A DNA stretch of 38,280 nt from Thermoguttaceae bacterium (lineage in GTDB: Bacteria; Planctomycetota; Planctomycetia; Pirellulales; Thermoguttaceae). Under the pieces are notes generated by a model that worked only from the letters and a program-made list of their open reading frames with translations, did not search any database and was not told where the DNA came from. This document shows positions 1 through 6,982 of the stretch, piece by piece. Numbering within the stretch: position 1 is the stretch's first letter; each line of letters opens with the position of its first letter. A program made the translations under genes and the position numbers. The stretch lies in the NCBI GenBank assembly GCA_017937485.1, contig JAGBDN010000022.1:1-38280 (forward strand), read 5' to 3'.

Positions 1-1
1 G

Positions 2-106
2 CCCGTCGAACCGGAACGACTCCCGCGACGCCCGGCGCCGCCGCGACCGGAACCCGCCGCGCCGTCGGCTCCGCCCGTTAATGAGGGAACAACTCGCGAC
101 GCCTAA
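2..106 (+). CDS. C-terminal tail of an unidentified proline-rich protein (5' end outside window)
   Basis: A frame open from the window edge encodes a tail of about 34 residues, rich in Pro, Ala, Arg and Glu, ending at a TAA at 104-106. Such composition is typical of disordered C-terminal extensions. Another frame is also open but stops earlier, at 79-81. No function can be assigned from so short a piece. The 135 bases between this stop and the next start hold no other gene and no clear terminator. Confidence 0.4.
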   Translation, partial: PVEPERLPRRPAPPRPEPAAPSAPPVNEGTTRDA

Positions 107-241
107 TCCGCGTCGCGCCTCAACCAAGTGAAACGCGGTCGCCGCCGACGCTCGAACGCTCCGCTCTCCGCTCGGGAAAGCGAAACGCCCAAGAAACGTC
201 GGCGCGCAAGACCTTAAAAATAAACATTGAAGGAGAAGTTA

Positions 242-1093
242 GTGTCCTCTTATCATTCCATCGTGTTGGTCAAACAAGTCCCCGACACCGCGAACGTTAC
301 CGGCTCCGCTATGAAGGAAGACGGCACGATCAACCGCGCCGCGCTCCCGACGATCTTCAACCCGGAAGACCTGCACGCGCTCGAAGCCGCGCTCGAAGTG
401 AAAGAACGTTTCGGCGGAACCGTTACGGTCGTTACGATGGGGCTCCCGAAAGCCGCCGACGTCCTGCGCGACTGCCTCTACCGCGGCGCCGACCGCGCGA
501 TCCTGATCACCGACCGCCGCGCCGCCGGGGCCGACACGCTCGCCACGAGCTACGTCCTCGCGCAAGCGGTCAAAACGATCGGCGATTACGACTTCGTTTT
601 CTGCGGTCGCCAAGCGATCGACGGCGACACCGCGCAAACCGGCCCGCAAACCGCCGAAAAGCTCGGGATTCCGCAAATCGCGTATCTTACCGAGATTATC
701 GACGTGAAAGACGGCAAAGCGACGCTGCGCCGCTCGCTCGGCAACGGTTGGGAAACGGTTTCGACGACGCTTCCGGCGCTCGTTACGGTCGTCGAAGAGG
801 CGAACGAACCGCGTCCGCAAGCCGCGATTAAAGTGATGCGCAACAAGCACAAGCGCGTTCCGTCGGAAGTTGCCGACCCGTCGACGCTCGCTCCGGAAGA
901 CCGTCTTGAACAATGGTCGCTCGACGACATTTCCGCCGAACTCGACCGTTGCGGTTTGGCCGGTTCGCCGACGAAAGTTTACCGAATCGAATCGATCGTC
1001 CTCAAGAAAGAGGGCTTCGTCGAAGTTCCGGCGACGGAAGAAGGAATCCGCGGCCTGATTTCGGAACTCGTCAAAGACCGCGCGCTCGGCTAA
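242..1093 (+). CDS. etfB: Electron transfer flavoprotein subunit beta
   Basis: Beta subunit of the heterodimeric electron transfer flavoprotein, a soluble FAD carrier that takes electrons from acyl-CoA and related dehydrogenases; in the family the beta subunit binds AMP. The protein opens with the family pattern IVLVKQVPDTANV and carries the nucleotide-site segment GRQAIDGDTAQTGPQ at about residues 125-140. The VEEANEPRP segment (about 185-195) is the usual beta-subunit signature region. I place the start at GTG 242, preceded by AGGAG at 231-235 with good spacing. A TTG further upstream at 227 would put this ribosome binding site inside the gene. The product is about 283 residues, slightly longer than the usual 250-265. 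etfA follows on the same strand after 151 bases. No dehydrogenase or ETF-quinone oxidoreductase gene is in view, so the electron donor is unknown. Confidence 0.95.
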   Translation: MSSYHSIVLVKQVPDTANVTGSAMKEDGTINRAALPTIFNPEDLHALEAALEVKERFGGTVTVVTMGLPKAADVLRDCLYRGADRAILITDRRAAGADTLATSYVLAQAVKTIGDYDFVFCGRQAIDGDTAQTGPQTAEKLGIPQIAYLTEIIDVKDGKATLRRSLGNGWETVSTTLPALVTVVEEANEPRPQAAIKVMRNKHKRVPSEVADPSTLAPEDRLEQWSLDDISAELDRCGLAGSPTKVYRIESIVLKKEGFVEVPATEEGIRGLISELVKDRALG

Positions 1094-1244
1094 TCGCCGT
1101 CCGTTTTCCGCTCGGCGGTCGTTTCGACGCTTAGCGTTCCGGCTCCGCGACGTTCGTCGACGTTCGCTCGCCGCGACGCTTCCCTTGTCCTCGCCGCCGT
1201 TTTAACAAGATAAAAGCTCATTTTACGATATTTAGGATGCTCGA

Positions 1245-2294
1245 ATGAACAGAAAAAATCCCGAAGGCGAAGTTTGGATTTTCGCGGAACAGGAAGACGG
1301 CAAGCTGCAAGACGTCGTTCTCGAACTTTGCGGACGCGCTCGCGAACTGGCCGACAAACTCGGCGTTAAAGTCGGGGCGGTTCTCCCGGGTCGCGGCGTC
1401 GCCGACCTTTCGAAAACGCTCTTCGCTTACGGCGTCGACAAGGTTTACGTCGTCGACGACCCGAATCTGGCGCGCTTCACGACGTCGCCTTACGCTTGCG
1501 TTCTGCAAACGCTGATCGAAAAATACGCGCCGCAAATCGTCCTTTACGGCGCGACGCATATCGGTCGCGACTTGGCGCCGCGCGTCGCTTCGGCGACCCG
1601 TTCCGGGATGACCGCCGACTGCACCGACCTTCAAATCGACGACGTCGAGCTTCTCGACTCGAAAACGAAGACGAAGGTTCAATACAAGAACCTGCTCCAA
1701 CAAATCCGTCCGGCGTTCGGCGGCAACATCGTCGCGACGATCGTGAACCCGGAACAATGGCCGCAAATGGCGACGGTTCGCGAAGGCGTTTTCCCGAAGG
1801 GCGAAGCGGACGAAACCCGCGTCGGCGAAATCGTCGAGGAAAAAGTCGAAATCGACGCGAGTTTGCTGGCGGTCGAAGCGCTGGAACGTTTCGTCGAAGA
1901 GAAAAAGGTCGACTTGAAGGGCGCTCGCGTCGTCGTCGCCGGGGGCGCCGGGGTCGGGAGCAAAGAGAACTTCAAGTTGATTTTCGACTTGGCGAACGCA
2001 CTTGGCGGAGCGGTCGGGGCGAGTCGCGCGGCGGTCGACGGCGGTTACGTCGATTCGCACGACTATCAAATCGGGCAAACCGGCACGACGGTTCGTCCGG
2101 CGCTTTACGTCGCTTGCGGGATTAGCGGCGCGATCCAGCACCGCGCCGGGATGCAAGACTCGGCGAAGATCATCGCGATCAACACGGACCCGGACGCGCC
2201 GATTTTCTCGGTCGCGCACTACGGGATCGTCGGCGACCTGAACCAAGTGATTCCGGCGATGATCAAAGCGGTGAAAGAACGCGTCGTCGACTGA
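1245..2294 (+). CDS. etfA: Electron transfer flavoprotein subunit alpha
   Basis: FAD-binding alpha subunit of electron transfer flavoprotein, partner of the upstream etfB product. The N-terminal half is the ETF Rossmann-like domain. The C-terminal FAD domain is unmistakable: VVVAGGAGVGSKENF at about residue 227, QIGQTGTTVRP, then the alpha signature LYVACGISGAIQH and IIAINTDPDAPIF. At 349 residues it has normal family length. The start ATG at 1245 has AGGA at 1234-1237. The gap of 151 bases from etfB is longer than in most etf pairs but contains no convincing terminator, so co-transcription is likely. A strong terminator follows at 2439-2478. Family assignment is secure; the physiological partner dehydrogenase is not known from this window. 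Confidence 0.96.
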   Translation: MNRKNPEGEVWIFAEQEDGKLQDVVLELCGRARELADKLGVKVGAVLPGRGVADLSKTLFAYGVDKVYVVDDPNLARFTTSPYACVLQTLIEKYAPQIVLYGATHIGRDLAPRVASATRSGMTADCTDLQIDDVELLDSKTKTKVQYKNLLQQIRPAFGGNIVATIVNPEQWPQMATVREGVFPKGEADETRVGEIVEEKVEIDASLLAVEALERFVEEKKVDLKGARVVVAGGAGVGSKENFKLIFDLANALGGAVGASRAAVDGGYVDSHDYQIGQTGTTVRPALYVACGISGAIQHRAGMQDSAKIIAINTDPDAPIFSVAHYGIVGDLNQVIPAMIKAVKERVVD

Positions 2295-2421
2295 TCGCGA
2301 CTTTCCCCCGGCGACGCCGCGACGCTTGCAACCGTTCGCAAGCGCGACGTCGCCCGGCGTTTAGTTAAACGCTTACAGAGCCTTTTACATCTTTCATCGA
2401 CGCTAACCGCCGCTTCGTCCG

Positions 2422-2479
2422 ACGTTTAGCGTCGCCGAAACCGCGCTTTCACCCTTACCGGAAGCGCGGTTTTTCTTTG
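2422..2479 (+). repeat. 58-bp direct repeat, copy 1 (contains a terminator)
   Basis: This stretch begins ACGTTTAGCGTCG and ends TTTTTCTTTG. Aligned without gaps to 4601-4658 it differs at 7 of 58 positions. The two copies flank the T5orf172 gene, one just before its start and one just after its stop. Each copy includes a complete terminator hairpin. Confidence 0.8.
2439..2478 (+). terminator. Rho-independent terminator of the etf operon
   Basis: A 10-bp stem pairs AACCGCGCTT (2439-2448) with AAGCGCGGTT (2462-2471) around a 13-base loop, followed by a T-rich run. It ends the etfBA unit and belongs to a 58-bp repeat that recurs after the next gene. Confidence 0.8.
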
Positions 2480-2512
2480 CAACGTCGATTTCATTTAACA
2501 AGGTCGCTTCCG

Positions 2513-4579
2513 ATGTATTTCTGCGTCGCGCCCGACGGTCGCGAATACGGCCCGATTAAAAAATTCGCGCTCGCCGCTATGTTACGGTCGGGACAAGTCC
2601 AACCTTTTACGTTAATTCGCAAGTCGACTTGGCGCAAACCTAGACGTTTGTATTCGGTCAAGTCGTTTTATAACGCGATAAACGAACGTCGCGTCTATCA
2701 TAACCGACGACTTTTCAACCGTTGCGACACAATAAGCGACGCGCCTTCCTGCGTCCCTTATCCGCGCGTTTGTTTCGCCGCCTTGGAAGACGCGCCCGGT
2801 TTTACCCCCGACTTATACTTTAACGACCCGACCGCCGCCGTTCCGCCGCCCGTTCCCGAACCGCCCAACAACTCGGAAGACGGCTCGAAATCGCCGACGC
2901 CCGACTTTTTAGAACGCGAAACGTCGATTTTGGACGACGAACTCGTCGTAAGACCGACTTTCATCACGCAAGCCGCGCCAACTCGCAAATCGTTAAACTT
3001 TCATTGGAAATTTTGGGCGTTTTTAGCGACCGCGCTTATTGGTTTCGCGCTATCGCAAAGCGTTTCGGCGTTTTGGGTTGCGTTCCTTGTTTTAAGCGAC
3101 GCCGTTTGCGCGGGAATCGCCGTTTATTTTGTTTGCGCCGACTCCTTCGACGTCGCCCAAGCGGAAGAAATCGCTCGCCGCAACCGCGAACACGCCGAAC
3201 ATAATCGTCGAGTTTTCGAACGCGTTCAACAGATATTCGCTTTCCGCGAAGAAAAAATGCGCGACGTTCAACGCAAATTGCAAACGTTTCGTTCGGAAAT
3301 AAACGAAGAAGTCAAAGCGCGCCGTCAAAAATTAAACGAAGAATTTAGTAAAAACGTTTTAACCTGTATAGAAAACGAACGCCGACTCCGCCAAGAAAAA
3401 GAAGAACAACGTCAAAAGTTAAGCGAAGAATTTGCAACCGCCCGCCGAACCTTGCTCGATTTTGAACGCCGACTCCGGGAAGAAAGTCGAACGCGTTATC
3501 AAGAGTTTATCGAACGCGCCGAGGAAATCGAAAAGCGTTTGAACCAACGCGAAATCGAACAGGAACAACGCGATAGAAAATACCGCGTTATCGCCGAAGA
3601 AATCGCGAGTCATTATTTAACGCTGATTCGCGCCGACGTCGCGAAAAAGCTCAACCCAAACAATTACGCGACTTGCAAAGAACGGCTGACCGTCGCTTAC
3701 GAATCTTGCTACGTTCTCGGGCTTTGCTCCGCCCAAGAGCGAGAAGACGCGCTAACGTCGCTCAAAGTCGAATACGAAGCGAGAGTTCGCGCCGCCGAAG
3801 AACGCGAGTTGCAAACCCTTATAAAACGTCAAATACGCGAAGAAGAAAAAACGCGCCGTCGCTTGAAAGAAGCGGAGGAAAGAGCGAAGCGAGAAAAAGA
3901 AGCGGTCGAGAAAAAACTCGCCGAAGAACGCAAACAAATCGCGCTTATCGAAAAACGCATACAAGAGGCGCGAGCCGACGAACGAGCGCGATTAAAACGC
4001 GAATTGGAAACAAGTCGCTTTCACCAACAAATATTGGCGGAATGGTTAGAAAATGCGCTCGCCAAAATTGAAGATTGCCAACGCGCGACGTCGCAGGCGG
4101 AGCTGACCAAAGCCGGGCACGTTTACATTTTGTCGAACGAAGGGAGTTTCGGCCCCGGCGTTTACAAAATCGGAATGACTCGGCGACTCGACCCGCGAGT
4201 ACGCGTCGCCGAGTTAAGTTCCGCGTCGGTTCCGTTTCCGTTCGACGTTCATATGTTGCTTCCCAGCGAAAACGCTCCGGCGCTCGAACACGAACTCCAT
4301 CAAGCGTTGAGTCGATACCGCGTCAACAAGGCGAAACCGAAAAAAGAGTTCTTCAAGGTTCCGCTCGAAACGATTTTGCAGGAAGTCAAGCGAATTTGCG
4401 GCGACGCCGTCGAGTTTATCGGCGAAGCGGAAATGGAGGAATACCGCGAAACGCTTCGCTTGGCCGCGTCGGAAGAGGACGCCCAGTTCGTCGCCGAGGT
4501 CTGCGAAACGGTTCGTCGCGAATTATATCGCGATTACGTTCAACAGGAATTTGATTTCGAACTTTACGAAGACAACTAA
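2513..4579 (+). CDS. Membrane-anchored coiled-coil protein with GYF_2-like, DUF4041-like and C-terminal T5orf172 (GIY-YIG-like) domains
   Basis: This 688-residue protein has four parts. Residues 1-55 resemble a GYF_2/DUF4339 module (YFCVAPDGREYGPIKK). About 164-215 holds two hydrophobic segments separated by a short turn, predicted as a membrane hairpin. About 225-530 is a long charged coiled coil that includes a DUF4041-like section (NPNNYATCKERLTVAYESC). About 533-625 is a T5orf172/MUG113 domain of the GIY-YIG fold: HVYIL at 536-540, VYKIG at 550-554, MTRRLDP after it, then VPFPFDVH and KEFFKVPLE. The fold is known for nuclease or DNA-binding activity; the substrate here is unknown. I chose ATG 2513 (AAGG at 2500) because an upstream TTG lies inside a terminator. 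Codons are richer in TTA, ATA and TTT than in etfBA, which together with the flanking repeats hints at separate ancestry. A defence or DNA-processing role is possible but unproven. Confidence 0.8.
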   Translation: MYFCVAPDGREYGPIKKFALAAMLRSGQVQPFTLIRKSTWRKPRRLYSVKSFYNAINERRVYHNRRLFNRCDTISDAPSCVPYPRVCFAALEDAPGFTPDLYFNDPTAAVPPPVPEPPNNSEDGSKSPTPDFLERETSILDDELVVRPTFITQAAPTRKSLNFHWKFWAFLATALIGFALSQSVSAFWVAFLVLSDAVCAGIAVYFVCADSFDVAQAEEIARRNREHAEHNRRVFERVQQIFAFREEKMRDVQRKLQTFRSEINEEVKARRQKLNEEFSKNVLTCIENERRLRQEKEEQRQKLSEEFATARRTLLDFERRLREESRTRYQEFIERAEEIEKRLNQREIEQEQRDRKYRVIAEEIASHYLTLIRADVAKKLNPNNYATCKERLTVAYESCYVLGLCSAQEREDALTSLKVEYEARVRAAEERELQTLIKRQIREEEKTRRRLKEAEERAKREKEAVEKKLAEERKQIALIEKRIQEARADERARLKRELETSRFHQQILAEWLENALAKIEDCQRATSQAELTKAGHVYILSNEGSFGPGVYKIGMTRRLDPRVRVAELSSASVPFPFDVHMLLPSENAPALEHELHQALSRYRVNKAKPKKEFFKVPLETILQEVKRICGDAVEFIGEAEMEEYRETLRLAASEEDAQFVAEVCETVRRELYRDYVQQEFDFELYEDN

Positions 4580-4600
4580 GCGATCATTCCCTTTTTCCCA

Positions 4601-4658
4601 ACGTTTAGCGTCGTCGAACCCGCGCTTTCGCTCATTCCGAAAGCGCGGTTTTTCTTTG
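4601..4658 (+). repeat. 58-bp direct repeat, copy 2 (contains a terminator)
   Basis: Ungapped match to 2422-2479 with 51 of 58 positions identical. It lies 21 bases after the stop codon of the T5orf172 gene. The differences fall mostly in the hairpin loop, while the stem is kept functional. Confidence 0.8.
4620..4657 (+). terminator. Rho-independent terminator after the T5orf172 gene
   Basis: An 11-bp stem (4620-4630 with 4638-4648) closes a 7-base loop and is followed by TTTTTCTTT. It lies within copy 2 of the 58-bp repeat. Confidence 0.8.
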
Positions 4659-4749
4659 TCGGCGTCCGCTCGAGCCCTCTTCAACCGCGACCGTCGGGCC
4701 GATTTTTTCAAAAAAACGCGAAAATTCTAAAAAAAATCGCGCCGAACGC

Positions 4750-4778
4750 TTGCAATACGACGCCGCGTCGGCAATAAT
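4750..4778 (+). promoter_or_regulatory. Candidate sigma-70 promoter for the first LRR gene
   Basis: TTGCAA at 4750-4755 and AATAAT at 4773-4778 are separated by 17 bases, about 75 bases ahead of the ATG at 4853. The region just upstream (4702-4740) is A/T-rich. This is a consensus match only. Confidence 0.45.
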
Positions 4779-4852
4779 AATAGCGTCGTCGACGTTTTCT
4801 TGGTAACCGTCGAGTCGGCAACGTTTCCCCCTTCGTTCTGAAAGGCCGCGCT

Positions 4853-6865
4853 ATGTTCCGCTTTAACAACGTTTTCAAGGCTCTCGCCCAACGACCGACG
4901 CCGAATCCGCCGTCCGACTTCGAATGGCAAGTCGACGAAGCGACCGGCGGCGTCGCGATTACCAAATTCCTCAACTGGGACTCAACCGAGATTGTCGTTC
5001 CCGACCAAATCGACGGTCGCCCGGTCGTCAAAATCGGCGAAAGCGCGTTCGCCGAAACTTGGCTAACGTCGATTCAACTTCCGGACGCCTTGCTAAGCGT
5101 CGACTCGAACGCGTTTTACGCATCTTGTTTGACGTCGCTTAAACTCCCGAGCGGCTTGCGGTCGATCGGCGAAGCGGCGTTCTTGAACTGCTCGCAATTG
5201 AAGTCGGTCGAACTCCCGGACGGTTTGCAAACCCTTGAAAGGAACGCTTTTGGCGATTGCAAGTCGTTGACGGAATTTAAGGTTTCGCCCAATTCCGAAC
5301 GCTTTAAGCTGGTCGACGGCGTTCTCTTCTCAAAAGACGGCAAAACGCTATTCGCTTATTTCGCAAGTATGCGCGAAAACGGCGATTACGTCGTTCCGGA
5401 CGGCGTCGAAATAATCGCCGACGACGCGTTTTGGGGTTGCGACTCCTTGTCGTCGATTACGTTCCCCCAAGGCTTGAAAACGATCGGCGTCTACGCGTTT
5501 TGGCGTTGCGTCTCGTTGTCGTCGGTTAAGTTGCCCCAAAGTTTGCAAACCCTTGGCAACAAAGCGTTTTCAAGTTGCGAATCCTTGTCGTCGGTCGAAT
5601 TCCCGGACGGCTTGCAAACCCTCGGCGTCGGCGCGTTCAAGTCTTGCGGGTCGCTAACGGAGTTGAAAATTTCGCCCGCCTCCGAACGCTTCAAGTTGGT
5701 CGACGGCGTTCTCTTCTCGAAAGACGGCAAAACGTTAATCGCTTATTTCAAGCAAATGCGTAAAGACGGCGGCCAAAGCGGTTACGTCGTCCCGGACAAC
5801 GTCGAAACGATCGCCGACGAAGCGTTTTTTCACTGCGACCTATTGTCGTCGGTCGGGCTTCCCCGGGGATTAAAAACCGTCGGTCGCAAAGCGTTCGCCT
5901 TTTGCGAATCGCTAACGTCTGTCGCATTGCCGGACGGTTTGCAAACGCTCGGCGCCGAAGCGTTTTACGGTTGCGAATCGCTAACGTCCATCGCGCTTCC
6001 GGACGCTCTCCTAACCCTCGCCGAAGGAACGTTTTGCGGTTGCAAGTCGCTAACGTCGGTCGAACTCCCGAACGGCTTGCAAAGTATCGGCGACGACGCG
6101 TTTTTAGCTTGCGACTCGTTGTCGTCGGTCGAACTTCCCGACGGTTTGCGGAGCATCGGCGACGACGCGTTTCGCCGATGCGAGTCGTTGAGGTCGGTCG
6201 ACCTTCCGGACGGCTTACAAACCCTTGGTTTCAGACCGTTTACGTCGTCGTTATCAACATTAAACGTCTCGTCCGACTCGCAACGCTTTAAATTGGTCGA
6301 CGGCGTTCTCCTCTCGAAAGACGGAAAAACGTTAATCGCTTATTTTGAGAAAATGCGCAAAGACGGCGATAAGGCGATTTACATCGTTCCGAACGGCGTT
6401 GAAACGATTCAAAACGGCGCGTTTTGCGGCGCCGAGTCGCTAACGTCGGTCGCGTTCCCCGACGGCTTGAAAAGAATCGGCGACTCCGCGTTTTTTGCTT
6501 GCGAGTCGCTAACGTCCGTCGCGCTTCCGAACGGACTGCAAACCGTTGGCAACAGCGCGTTTGAGCGCTGTTCTTCGTTGACGTCCGTCGTCTTTCCGAA
6601 CGGCTTGCAAAGTATCGGCGACGACGCGTTTTGCGGCTGCGAATCGCTAACGTCCGTCGCAATCCCCGACAGTTTGCTAACCGTCGGCGAAAACGCGTTT
6701 TGCGACTGCGAATCGCTAACGTCCGTCGAACTTCCGGTCGGCTTGCAAAGAATCGGGGCCGGCGCGTTCGAGGGTTGCGCCGACGACCTAACGCTTTACG
6801 GAGCCGTCGGTTCCGTCGCGGAAAAATACGCCGCCCAAAACGAACTTCGCTTCGAACCGCGTTAA
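4853..6865 (+). CDS. BspA-type leucine-rich repeat protein (first of a tandem pair)
   Basis: This 670-residue protein is almost entirely BspA-type (LRR_5) repeats of about 23 residues with the pattern GLQTIGDDAFxxCxSLTSVxLPD. A short N-terminal domain of about 60 residues (NPPSDFEWQV ... VVPDQIDGRPVVKIG) precedes them. Three inserts of about 50 residues interrupt the repeats, each built on ERFKLVDGVLFSKDGKTL and returning to YVVPDGVETI. BspA repeats usually mediate protein or host-surface binding. No signal peptide, Tat motif or membrane helix is visible, so export would need another route. The start ATG at 4853 has AAAGG at 4841-4845. Repeat units are alike at DNA level (TCGCTAACGTCCGTCG recurs), suggesting growth by unequal exchange. 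The next gene is a paralogue with the same N-terminal domain. Confidence 0.9.
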   Translation: MFRFNNVFKALAQRPTPNPPSDFEWQVDEATGGVAITKFLNWDSTEIVVPDQIDGRPVVKIGESAFAETWLTSIQLPDALLSVDSNAFYASCLTSLKLPSGLRSIGEAAFLNCSQLKSVELPDGLQTLERNAFGDCKSLTEFKVSPNSERFKLVDGVLFSKDGKTLFAYFASMRENGDYVVPDGVEIIADDAFWGCDSLSSITFPQGLKTIGVYAFWRCVSLSSVKLPQSLQTLGNKAFSSCESLSSVEFPDGLQTLGVGAFKSCGSLTELKISPASERFKLVDGVLFSKDGKTLIAYFKQMRKDGGQSGYVVPDNVETIADEAFFHCDLLSSVGLPRGLKTVGRKAFAFCESLTSVALPDGLQTLGAEAFYGCESLTSIALPDALLTLAEGTFCGCKSLTSVELPNGLQSIGDDAFLACDSLSSVELPDGLRSIGDDAFRRCESLRSVDLPDGLQTLGFRPFTSSLSTLNVSSDSQRFKLVDGVLLSKDGKTLIAYFEKMRKDGDKAIYIVPNGVETIQNGAFCGAESLTSVAFPDGLKRIGDSAFFACESLTSVALPNGLQTVGNSAFERCSSLTSVVFPNGLQSIGDDAFCGCESLTSVAIPDSLLTVGENAFCDCESLTSVELPVGLQRIGAGAFEGCADDLTLYGAVGSVAEKYAAQNELRFEPR

Positions 6866-6982
6866 GACGTTTTCGCAAGGGTTTTGCGTCGCGCTCGCCG
6901 ACTTTTCCAACGCGACGCCGCGCCGCCTTTCCGTCGCAAACCGCTAAAAACAACAACTTCCCCCCAACAAGGAGAACCGCCG

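Noticed and set aside
227..241. Earlier TTG start for etfB
   Set aside because: It would place the AGGAG ribosome binding site inside the coding region and adds residues not usual for the family.
1218..2246. Long minus-strand open frame antisense to etfA
   Set aside because: Its translation is Arg/Val/Asp-rich with no domain, and it lies wholly over a gene with clear family signatures. GC-rich codon bias keeps antisense frames open here.
2477..2512. TTG start for the T5orf172 gene
   Set aside because: It lies within the T-run of the etf terminator; ATG 2513 has a proper upstream site and begins the GYF_2-like domain.
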